A program made the translations under genes and the position numbers. The notes beneath the pieces were generated by a model. That model worked only from the letters and a program-made list of their open reading frames with translations, had not been told where the DNA came from and searched no databases. This document shows positions 1-5,646 of a stretch of 8,217 nt of DNA, piece after piece. Numbering within the stretch: position 1 is the stretch's first letter; every line of letters starts with the position of its first letter. Location of the stretch: contig CAYUIS010000184.1 in the NCBI GenBank assembly GCA_964444825.1, positions 1-8,217 of the forward strand. Reading direction: 5' to 3'. Source of the DNA: CAYUIS01 sp964444825 (GTDB lineage Bacteria; Chloroflexota; Anaerolineae; B4-G1).

Positions 1-179
1 GAAGCCGTATTGGCTGTGCGCCAGTCACTTTCGGCGCCGAGCTGAGGGTAGCACAGTGTCATGTCTGCATAGGTGCAATTGGGCGCACAATCTTTCTCGG
101 CCTCTCCGCCACCTTGGCAGGCCGTCAATCCCAGGACTAGCCCCAAGATCACAACTGCGTACAGAACTCGTGACTTCAT
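1..179 (-). CDS. ABC sugar transporter substrate-binding lipoprotein, N-terminal part (cut by window edge)
   Basis: This is the first 59 codons of a gene that continues beyond base 1. The start ATG (179-177) has an excellent ribosome binding site, AAGGAGG at 192-186, 6 nt upstream. The product begins with a short basic stretch (MKSR), a hydrophobic segment at residues 5-19 and a lipobox L-T-A-C with the lipidated Cys at 21, so it should be an exported lipoprotein. After a Gly/Glu-rich linker, residues 46-58 read QLGAESDWRTANT. This resembles the first strand and ligand-facing loop of YtfQ-type (galactofuranose/pentose) periplasmic binding proteins, which carry Q-x-G-x-E-S-x-W-R. Three further cysteines (31, 35, 43) follow the lipobox, which is unusual. 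The gene lies 117 nt after araD on the same strand with no clear terminator or promoter between, so it probably continues the pentose operon with transporter genes outside the window. Family call is fairly sure; the sugar is inferred from the neighbours. Confidence 0.8.
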   Translation of the reverse strand, partial: MKSRVLYAVVILGLVLGLTACQGGGEAEKDCAPNCTYADMTLCYPQLGAESDWRTANTA

Positions 180-296
180 GTCGATCCTCCTTAAAGGTTT
201 GAAATTCGTATTTAGCTTTGGACGACAAGCATTTCTCCGGGATGAAATGCCAGTTCCCTAAAAAGGGCGTCGAACTGACGATAGTGCCAGGTCACT

Positions 297-938
297 TCAC
301 TGGCCATAAACATGAGTGTAACGCTCGTGCAGCTTTTCAATTGCTTCTTGGTCTATATCCATCACCTCCCCAATTTGGAGCGCCAGCCACACTGCCTTTG
401 CCACGTCCTCCACCATCACGGCGGCCTTGACGGCTGCTGTGGCTGTCTCCCCGATCGTGAATACGCCGTGCTGCTTGAGCAGCACCGCCTTCGACGAACC
501 AATGTGCTCGATCACTTGTCTGCCGATGGCCTCGCTTCCGATCAGGGCAAAACCTGCGCAAGGGATCGGGCCGCCGAACTCGTCGGCGATGGCCGTCAGG
601 CAGCACGGAATGGGCTTGCCCACCGCCGCAAAGGCCGTGGCATAGGGGGAATGCGTGTGTACCACCCCGTTGACGTCTTCCCTATGGCGATAGATGGTCA
701 GGTGGCTCGCCGTGTCTGACGACGGCTTGAGGTCTCCCTCAATCACCTCGCCGTTCAGGTTCACCACGACGTGATCCTCCGGGCGCAGCACCTCGTAGCG
801 CACGCCGCTGGGCTTGATCACTACCAATCCCGTCTCCGGATCCCTGGCACTGACGTTGCCGCCCGTCCACTTGACCAGTTCGTTCCTGGGAAGTTCGAGA
901 TGCAGATTGTAGAGTTCTTGCTTCAGTCGTTCCAGCAT
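297..938 (-). CDS. araD: L-ribulose-5-phosphate 4-epimerase (class II aldolase family)
   Basis: This 213-aa cytosolic enzyme would epimerise L-ribulose 5-phosphate to D-xylulose 5-phosphate, the last step of L-arabinose entry into the pentose phosphate pathway. Visible family motifs in order: TGGNVSAR (25-32) and KPSG (42-45) for phosphate and substrate contacts, SSD (73-75), HTHS (94-97) whose two histidines are zinc ligands, D119, and QHGVF (156-160) with a third likely zinc His. The C-terminal VYGQ matches the YYGQ end of E. coli AraD, so Tyr211 probably corresponds to its catalytic Tyr229. It is shorter than E. coli AraD (231 aa), apparently from a shorter central loop after about residue 128. 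The ATG follows an AGGA (948-945) that overlaps the kinase stop codon, giving a 9-nt gap and likely translational coupling. Related class II aldolases (fuculose aldolase) are possible, but the araB neighbour and C-terminus favour AraD. Confidence 0.92.
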   Translation of the reverse strand: MLERLKQELYNLHLELPRNELVKWTGGNVSARDPETGLVVIKPSGVRYEVLRPEDHVVVNLNGEVIEGDLKPSSDTASHLTIYRHREDVNGVVHTHSPYATAFAAVGKPIPCCLTAIADEFGGPIPCAGFALIGSEAIGRQVIEHIGSSKAVLLKQHGVFTIGETATAAVKAAVMVEDVAKAVWLALQIGEVMDIDQEAIEKLHERYTHVYGQ

Positions 939-947
939 TGCGTATTC

Positions 948-2630
948 CTAGCTTCCCGCCAGCACCCTTTGCTTCAGTGCTTTCAACCGCTTCATCACAT
1001 CGTTCGCACCGCGGCCAAAGGTGTCGTGCAACGTCAGGTACTCTGCAAAGAGCTGGTCATAGACTGACTTGTGGGCTGGAACCGGTTTGTAGACAACATT
1101 TTGCAGCCGGGCCATATGCTTGGCTGCATCAAAGATGGTGTCGTAACCGCCGGTCTCTTTGCCTGCCGCCACCGCCGCGAACATGGCCGAACCAAAGGCG
1201 CCTGCCTGGTCCGTGCCCGCCACCTTGATCTCTCGCCCGCTCACGTCGGCATATATCTGCATCAGGAGCTTGTTGCGTCCCGGCAATCCGCCACAGGCGA
1301 CGATCTCGTTCACCGCTACACCGTTGTCGTCAAATCCCTCGATGATGACCCGTGCGCCGTAGGCCGTGGCCTCGATCAGCGCGCGGTAGATGTCCTCTGG
1401 CTTGGTGGTCAGTGTCGCGCCGAGCAGCAACCCTGTCAGGTCTACATCGACCAAAATGGAGCGGTTGCCGTTCCACCAATCGAGCGCTACCAGCCCGTGC
1501 TCACCTGGCTTCTGTTGGGCGGCCTTTTGCTCCAGCAACTGGTGCGCGTTCACGCCGCGCTGCCTGGCCTCCTCGTGATACGCTGGAGGCACGCAAGTTT
1601 CCACGAACCAGGCAAAGTGATCGCCCACGCAGGACTGTCCTGCCTCATAGCCGAAAAGGCCCGGGATGATGCCATCCTCGACTACACCGCACATCCCCTC
1701 GACGATCCGCTCTTCTTCGCCCAGCACCATGATGCAAGTTGATGTGCCCATGATGGCTACCAACCGCCCTGGCTCCACCACCGTGGATGCCGGTACGGCG
1801 ACGTGGGCGTCCACATTGCCCACCGGCACTGCGATCCCGGGTTTCAGCCCGGTCAGCTCGGCCATCTCTGGCGTGAGCCCACCCGCCCGCTGGCCTAGCG
1901 GGCAGATGTCGCGCGAGAGCTTTTCGTCCACCACGTGCCGCAGTCGAGGGGAAAGCGCGGCGAAAAAGTCGTCGCTGGGGTATCCCCTCTGCTTGTTCCA
2001 GATGGCCTTGTACCCGGCCGTGCACGAGTTTCGCTTTTCCTCTCCTGTGAGCTGCAACACGATCCAGTCGGCGGCTTCGATGTAGCGATCAGCCGCCTCG
2101 TAAACCTCGGGGGCTTTGTTCAACGTCTCCCATATCTTGGGAAAGAGCCACTCGGAGGAGATCTTGCCGCCGTAGAGATCGAGCCACGTCTCACCTCTCT
2201 GGCGAGCGATCTCGTTCAACCGGTTGGCCTCGGGCTGGGCGGCGTGATGCTTCCAGATCTTGACCCAGGCGTAGGGATTGTCCCGCCACTCGGGCTTCAT
2301 ACACAGCGGCGTGCCCTCTTTGCCGATAGGCAGCATCGTACAAGCGGTAAAATCGGTGCTGATCCCGATGATGTCCTCGGGGGCAACGTTGCCCTCGCGC
2401 AGCACGGCAGGAACGGTTTCCCTCAAAACCTCGATATAGTCCTGCGGGTTCTGTAGGGCAAAGTCAGGGGGCAGCGGTTCGTCGCTGCCAGGCAGGTGTT
2501 CATCGATCACACCGTCGCCATAGGGATGGACAGCGGTGGCCACCTCCTCGCCGGTGCTCACGTGCACCAGCACTGCTCGCCCAGATTCAGTACCATAGTC
2601 TACGCCGATGGTGTATTTATCTTTGCTCAT
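948..2630 (-). CDS. araB: Ribulokinase (FGGY carbohydrate kinase)
   Basis: This 560-aa kinase would phosphorylate L-ribulose with ATP to L-ribulose 5-phosphate in the cytosol. Length is close to E. coli AraB (566 aa). The N-terminal nucleotide-binding motif GVDYGTESGRA (9-19) matches the AraB-type D-[FY]-G-T-x-S-x-R-A signature. GNVDAHVAVPAS (271-282) carries the probable catalytic base Asp274, MGTSTC (294-299) is a second phosphate-binding turn, and GGLPGRNKLLMQIYADV (447-463) is the C-terminal FGGY signature region. Substrate-side motifs typical of AraB are also present (STDFTACTMLP, 91-101; KIWKHHAAQ, 124-132; GGKISSEW, 154-161). The ATG at 2630 has GAGGAAG (2643-2637) 6 nt upstream. It lies 37 nt after the isomerase gene and 9 nt before araD, so the three are one operon. 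The family includes xylulokinase and other pentulose kinases, but these motifs are those of AraB. Confidence 0.95.
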   Translation of the reverse strand: MSKDKYTIGVDYGTESGRAVLVHVSTGEEVATAVHPYGDGVIDEHLPGSDEPLPPDFALQNPQDYIEVLRETVPAVLREGNVAPEDIIGISTDFTACTMLPIGKEGTPLCMKPEWRDNPYAWVKIWKHHAAQPEANRLNEIARQRGETWLDLYGGKISSEWLFPKIWETLNKAPEVYEAADRYIEAADWIVLQLTGEEKRNSCTAGYKAIWNKQRGYPSDDFFAALSPRLRHVVDEKLSRDICPLGQRAGGLTPEMAELTGLKPGIAVPVGNVDAHVAVPASTVVEPGRLVAIMGTSTCIMVLGEEERIVEGMCGVVEDGIIPGLFGYEAGQSCVGDHFAWFVETCVPPAYHEEARQRGVNAHQLLEQKAAQQKPGEHGLVALDWWNGNRSILVDVDLTGLLLGATLTTKPEDIYRALIEATAYGARVIIEGFDDNGVAVNEIVACGGLPGRNKLLMQIYADVSGREIKVAGTDQAGAFGSAMFAAVAAGKETGGYDTIFDAAKHMARLQNVVYKPVPAHKSVYDQLFAEYLTLHDTFGRGANDVMKRLKALKQRVLAGS

Positions 2631-2667
2631 AGCTGGCTTCCTCGTCCAAATCGGTGGCGCTATCGTA

Positions 2668-4083
2668 CTACGCTACGCTATGATGATAGACATCCCACCC
2701 CATGTATTTGCCCAGCGCCTCGTTCACCGCAGCAGCACACTGCGACAGGTTGACCGCCACGTGATGCTCGTAGCCATTCTCGCAGATGTGATGTAGTAAT
2801 GTCTGAAAATCCGGTATCTCGATCACGCCATAGCCGCCAAAGGTCTCTAGTTGGTCGTCGGTCAACTGGCCCTCACCCACGTAGGCGCGAATGACGCCCC
2901 GCTCATCGTCGGTCGACACGCGGCAGTAGGTGAACGGCACGTTCGGTAGAATGCGGCCCACCACGGTGCCGTAAGTATTCTCCTTGCCCACTGACCCGGC
3001 GATGATCTCCTGATAATCCATCTTGATGTCGGCGAAAAAGGCCTTGGGTAGATTGCTGCAGTGAAAGATAACGCCCTTGTTGGGGTCATCGCCATAGTTG
3101 TTGTTCCAATCCAGCAGCGCGCTGGCCTTGCCAGAAGCCAGCGCCATCGCATACATACCTATAGCGCCGGTGACGTCGGTCTCGCAGGCAGAGGGGTTGA
3201 GCGCGTTGCTGAGCATGCTCATCACCGCGCACGGCACGATGCCAAAGAACTCTTCCATCGCCGTCCAGCACTGCACCGCCGTGGCTGCTAGCTCTTGCTC
3301 CGCGATCCAATCCGCCATCACCAGGGCGAACTTGGCCATCTTGAGCAGTGCGTCAGCCGGGATACCTTCGGTGGGTACGTAGGCCCTGATCTCGTCCAAC
3401 TTGACCTTGACCTTGGCGTCGTCGTCGCTCAGCTTGTTCGCACGGCCAAAGGCCTCGGAGAGATCCAGACTTTCGATGCTGATGCCCGCTTTCTCCAGCA
3501 GCTTTTCGCTGTAGCGCACAGTGATAAAGGCCGCCGGGCGCGCGCCGAGCACCCCAACCCGTGCCCGATGCAATCCTCGAACCACCCGGCAGGTGCCCGC
3601 GAACTGGTGCAGGTCCTGGCGAAAGCTCTCCGAGTCGGGCGCCACGGTGTGCAGCGTGGTGAGCGTGTAGCGAATTCCATATTGCCGCAGATTGTTGCAC
3701 GCCGACATCTTGCCGCAGAAGCTATCCCGCCGATCGGCAATCGTCATCTTGCCGACATCGTCGGGGGTAGCCTGCACCAATACCGGCACGTCCAAGCCGG
3801 ACAGCCGGATGGTGTCAGCTATGCCACGTTCCTCGCCAAAGTTGGGCAAGGTGAGCAGGATGCCGTCTATCTCTTTGGCGTGCGCCTTGAACAGAGCAGC
3901 GCACTTGTTGGCGTCCTCCAAAGTCTCGACCGAGCCAAAGTGAGTGTCATCCGGCCCGAGAATCACCCCGTTGATTCCCTCTTCCTCCAGCACGCGCAGG
4001 ATTTCCGCCCGGCCTGTCTCGCACAGATGATCGGGAAAGAACCCTCGATTGCCGACAATGATGCCTAACGTTGTTTTTTGCAT
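2668..4083 (-). CDS. L-fucose/L-arabinose isomerase-family aldose-ketose isomerase, probable pentose isomerase of the ara operon
   Basis: This 471-aa protein belongs to the FucI-like isomerase family rather than to classical AraA. The N-terminal half (about 5-180) has alternating strands and helices typical of the FucI N domain, with TLPNFGEERGIADTIR (78-93) and an NNLRQYGI segment (130-137). The C-terminal half holds the metal site: CETDVTGA with Glu301, LLDWNNNYGDD with Asp325 and GYEHHVAV with His440/441. The Glu-to-Asp spacing of 24 residues equals that of the Mn ligands Glu337 and Asp361 in E. coli FucI, with His440 or 441 standing for His528. It is shorter than FucI (about 590 aa). The ATG has AAGGAG (4099-4094) 10 nt upstream. 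As first gene before araB and araD, it most likely makes L-ribulose from L-arabinose. That substrate is inferred from context; fucose, D-arabinose or sulfoquinovose isomerase activity is known elsewhere in this broad family. Confidence 0.85.
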   Translation of the reverse strand: MQKTTLGIIVGNRGFFPDHLCETGRAEILRVLEEEGINGVILGPDDTHFGSVETLEDANKCAALFKAHAKEIDGILLTLPNFGEERGIADTIRLSGLDVPVLVQATPDDVGKMTIADRRDSFCGKMSACNNLRQYGIRYTLTTLHTVAPDSESFRQDLHQFAGTCRVVRGLHRARVGVLGARPAAFITVRYSEKLLEKAGISIESLDLSEAFGRANKLSDDDAKVKVKLDEIRAYVPTEGIPADALLKMAKFALVMADWIAEQELAATAVQCWTAMEEFFGIVPCAVMSMLSNALNPSACETDVTGAIGMYAMALASGKASALLDWNNNYGDDPNKGVIFHCSNLPKAFFADIKMDYQEIIAGSVGKENTYGTVVGRILPNVPFTYCRVSTDDERGVIRAYVGEGQLTDDQLETFGGYGVIEIPDFQTLLHHICENGYEHHVAVNLSQCAAAVNEALGKYMGWDVYHHSVA

Positions 4084-4186
4084 TTTGCCCTCTCTCCTTG
4101 AAAGAAAGTGAATTGAGAACCCATCCAGAGATTCAATCGCGCGTCGAGTGTAGGCCCAGGTATCGGCACCAAAGTTGATAGTGAGA

Positions 4187-4247
4187 GCTCCCTCCCTGTC
4201 CCTCCCTCACCGAGGAAGGAGGGACAGGTCACCCAGGAGGAAGGAGC
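4187..4247. repeat. 61-bp GC-rich inverted repeat in the leader of the pentose operon
   Basis: Two arms CCTGTCCCTCC (4195-4205) and GGAGGGACAGG (4218-4228) are a perfect 11-bp inverted repeat around a 12-nt loop. An outer pair, GCTCC (4187-4191) and GGAGC (4243-4247), extends the fold across purine/pyrimidine-rich sequence. No T-run follows on either strand, so it does not look like an intrinsic terminator. It lies about 104 nt upstream of the isomerase start. It may be a copy of a dispersed REP- or MITE-like element, judged only from its composition and palindromic form, or a structured mRNA leader. Confidence 0.55.
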
Positions 4248-4283
4248 AGCACCACAAGGGTGCAAAGCTACCCGAAAAACCTG

Positions 4284-4312
4284 ATCATAGAATGGACCAG
4301 GTCAGGCGTAAC
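4284..4312 (-). promoter_or_regulatory. Weak candidate promoter for the isomerase-araB-araD operon
   Basis: A TATGAT hexamer (4289-4284, minus strand) is the best -10 candidate upstream of the operon, but the hexamer 17 nt before it (GTTACG) is a poor -35. A 9-bp dyad GACC-A-GGTC (4295-4303) falls in the spacer and could bind a regulator. If used, this site gives a leader of about 190 nt that contains the 4187-4247 hairpin. No better sigma70-type site was found on the minus strand between 4084 and 4400. Confidence 0.25.
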
Positions 4313-4325
4313 CCCGTCGCAAGGA

Positions 4326-4354
4326 TGGTCATTCCGGGACTCCTAGTGTATAAT
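4326..4354 (+). promoter_or_regulatory. Candidate plus-strand promoter (TGGTCA-17-TATAAT)
   Basis: A perfect -10 hexamer TATAAT (4349-4354) has a 4-of-6 -35 match TGGTCA (4326-4331) at the ideal 17-nt spacing. It points rightwards, away from the pentose operon and towards the 3' end of lacI. Transcription would start near 4361 and would soon meet the terminator at 4404-4453. Confidence 0.5.
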
Positions 4355-4360
4355 GAGGAT

Positions 4361-4453
4361 GACCAACGAGCAGCGCCATCGAACGCTGTGAGTTGAGTCT
4401 TGTCAGGGAGATACCCCTTACCGCCAAGTGAGCCGGTATCTCCCTGGTTTTTT
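4361..4453 (+). ncRNA. Candidate small RNA of about 90 nt, no recognised family
   Basis: The segment lies between a plausible promoter (4326-4354) and a strong intrinsic terminator (stem ends at 4446). It holds no convincing open reading frame. The RNA would have a 5' hairpin, CAGCG (4371-4375) with CGCTG (4384-4388) and an 8-nt loop, followed by the 12-bp terminator stem and a U-run. This two-hairpin layout is typical of trans-acting small RNAs. It sits between the start of the isomerase gene and the end of lacI, and read-through would be antisense to lacI mRNA. The function is unknown. The alternative is a chance promoter in front of a terminator with another role. Confidence 0.4.
4404..4453 (+). 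terminator. Strong intrinsic terminator, plus strand
   Basis: A perfect 12-bp stem CAGGGAGATACC (4404-4415) and GGTATCTCCCTG (4435-4446) encloses a 19-nt loop and is followed at once by G and six T residues (4448-4453). Polarity is clearly rightward, because the minus-strand side has no T-run after the stem, so it cannot be lacI's own terminator. A further outer pair AGTTGA (4391-4396) and TCAACT (4455-4460) frames the hairpin. Confidence 0.8.
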
Positions 4454-4507
4454 GTCAACTGTCCTGTCGGTCTACCTCAGTCTATTGGTAAAATCGGCCG
4501 AACAACG

Positions 4508-5542
4508 CTAGACCTCAGTCAAGAGCGAGCTTTCTCGAACAATCAGCTCCGGTCGGAGCAAAACAGTTTTAGGGGTAAGAGGATCGCCACGTTGACTCGA
4601 CGCTATCTCCTTGCCGAGTTCCCTCACAGCACGCCGGCCTAACTCGACCATATCCTGTCTCACAGTCGATAGCGACGGGTAGAAATAGGCCGAGTCCTGG
4701 GTATCGTCAAAGCCAACTATAGCCAGGTCTTCCGGCACCCGCCGTCCTAATTGTCGCGCTGTTTTCAACGCACCCAAGGCCATCCGATCATTGGAGGCGA
4801 ACACGCCGTCGATCTCTGGGTGTCTCGTCAAGAGCTGAGCCAATCCGTGTTCTCCGCTAGAAGTTGCCCAGTTTCCTTCCGCAACAAGACTGTGCTTTGC
4901 GCGTAATCCCACACTCTCAAGCGCTTCTTGCCAACCGAGTTTGCGCTGACGCGCTTCCCACCAGTCCAATGGCCCTGTTATTAGCCCAATGTTTTGGCAC
5001 CCTTGCGTGATCAGGTGTCTCGTAGCCAAGAGTCCGCCACTGTGGTTGTCCACTGCAACGACAAACTGGTCGGGTTGCGGTTCCATGCTGAGGAAGACGG
5101 TGGGCACCGAAGGCCTGAACGTGTTGTCTCCGAGCCAAGCGCGGTTCTCACCGATCTCGGGCACGGCCCAGATGATGCCATCTACGTATCGGGAGTGCAT
5201 CTCCTGCAATAACCGTTCGACGTTGTTCGTCTCAGGTTGGCGGATCAAGTGCAACAGGATCGTGTAACCAAGCTTGCTGGCCTCTTGCTCGATTCCAGAG
5301 AGCGTACAAGAGGGCCCAAAGTACTCCAGACCGTAGCCGACTACTCCCAGTGTAAAGCTACGTTTCGATTTTAGGCTGCGCGCCGCGCTGCTGGGATGGT
5401 ATCCAAGTTCGTCCACGGCCTTCAAGACGCATTGGCGCGTCTCCTCGCGCACGTACTTGGTTTGCCCGGCCAGCACCCGGCTGACGGTGGCTTTGGAAAC
5501 GCCCGCGACGCGAGCAACATCTCCAATCGTCGTGCGTGGCAT
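4508..5542 (-). CDS. LacI/GalR-family transcriptional repressor
   Basis: This 344-aa DNA-binding regulator would repress target promoters until a sugar ligand binds. Residues 4-26 form the LacI-type helix-turn-helix (TTIGDVARVAGVSKATVSRVL), followed by the hinge-helix region with GYHPSSAARSLKSK (47-60). The rest is a periplasmic-binding-protein-like ligand domain, with VFASNDRMALGAL (247-259) and VGFDDTQDSAYFYPSLSTVRQD (276-297), both typical of the family. The ATG at 5542 is chosen over the in-frame ATG at 5554 because GAGGAG (5552-5547) lies 4 nt before it; the upstream ATG overlaps that site. The gene has a strong promoter with dyads at the start point, which suggests autorepression. It lies between the esterase gene and the pentose operon, so control of that operon is plausible, but the promoter dyad is not clearly repeated upstream of the isomerase. 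The ligand cannot be read from the sequence. Confidence 0.92.
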   Translation of the reverse strand: MPRTTIGDVARVAGVSKATVSRVLAGQTKYVREETRQCVLKAVDELGYHPSSAARSLKSKRSFTLGVVGYGLEYFGPSCTLSGIEQEASKLGYTILLHLIRQPETNNVERLLQEMHSRYVDGIIWAVPEIGENRAWLGDNTFRPSVPTVFLSMEPQPDQFVVAVDNHSGGLLATRHLITQGCQNIGLITGPLDWWEARQRKLGWQEALESVGLRAKHSLVAEGNWATSSGEHGLAQLLTRHPEIDGVFASNDRMALGALKTARQLGRRVPEDLAIVGFDDTQDSAYFYPSLSTVRQDMVELGRRAVRELGKEIASSQRGDPLTPKTVLLRPELIVRESSLLTEV

Positions 5543-5546
5543 TTCG

Positions 5547-5552
5547 CTCCTC
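5547..5552 (-). promoter_or_regulatory. Ribosome binding site that fixes the lacI-family start
   Basis: GAGGAG reads on the minus strand 4 nt before the ATG at 5542. The alternative in-frame ATG at 5554 overlaps this site and has no purine-rich element at a suitable distance upstream, so translation from 5542 is preferred. Confidence 0.7.
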
Positions 5553-5562
5553 ATAGCGTGGT

Positions 5563-5581
5563 AACCGGTTCTGATACCGGT
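5563..5581. promoter_or_regulatory. Second operator-like dyad upstream of the LacI-family gene
   Basis: Two copies of the self-complementary hexamer ACCGGT (5564-5569 and 5576-5581) flank a 6-nt spacer. The first copy is part of the 8-bp palindrome AACCGGTT (5563-5570). The half-site resembles the ACCGAT/ATCGGT arms of the main dyad 26 bp away, so it may be an auxiliary operator in the untranslated leader. Confidence 0.5.
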
Positions 5582-5585
5582 CCCA

Positions 5586-5610
5586 GAAACCGATTTCTGA
5601 AATCGGTATC
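5586..5610. promoter_or_regulatory. Main operator of the LacI-family regulator, overlapping its transcription start
   Basis: A perfect 19-bp dyad ACCGATTTC-T-GAAATCGGT (5589-5607) extends to 25 bp (5586-5610) with one mismatched pair. It begins directly after the -10 box of the lacI promoter and covers the expected start point near 5604, the classic position for a repressor that blocks initiation. Size and symmetry suit a LacI-family dimer. Identity as this protein's own site is inferred from position. Confidence 0.7.
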
Positions 5611-5639
5611 ATTTTACCACGAGTATTGGTGTTTGTCAA
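5611..5639 (-). promoter_or_regulatory. Near-consensus sigma70-type promoter of the LacI-family gene
   Basis: On the minus strand TTGACA (5639-5634), a 17-nt spacer and TAAAAT (5616-5611) give a consensus -35 and a 5-of-6 -10. The -35 begins 8 nt after the esterase stop codon, leaving no room for a terminator, so esterase transcripts may also run into lacI. Confidence 0.85.
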
Positions 5640-5646
5640 TAGGTTC

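Noticed and set aside
25..228. 67-aa minus-strand open frame overlapping the binding-protein start
   Set aside because: The adjacent frame from 179 has a strong ribosome binding site, lipobox and family motif and runs off the window edge, so this frame is its shadow.
1071..1742. Plus-strand open frame of 223 aa opposite araB
   Set aside because: Antisense of a gene with clear FGGY motifs; no domain or ribosome binding site seen.
2648..2655. AAATCGGT, identical to one arm of the lacI dyad, between the isomerase and araB genes
   Set aside because: Only a half-site with no matching second arm; an 8-mer match of this kind is expected by chance.
3295..4068. Plus-strand open frame of 257 aa opposite the isomerase
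   Set aside because: Antisense shadow with no recognisable domain; the minus-strand frame has conserved metal-site residues and a ribosome binding site.
4453..4458. Minus-strand TTGACA that could be the -35 of an operon promoter
   Set aside because: No acceptable -10 lies 16-18 nt downstream; the hexamer overlaps the terminator T-run.
4474..4520. 9-bp direct repeat ACCTCAGTC (4474-4482 and 4512-4520) around the lacI stop codon
   Set aside because: Too short to support an insertion-site or attachment-site call, and no mobile gene lies between.
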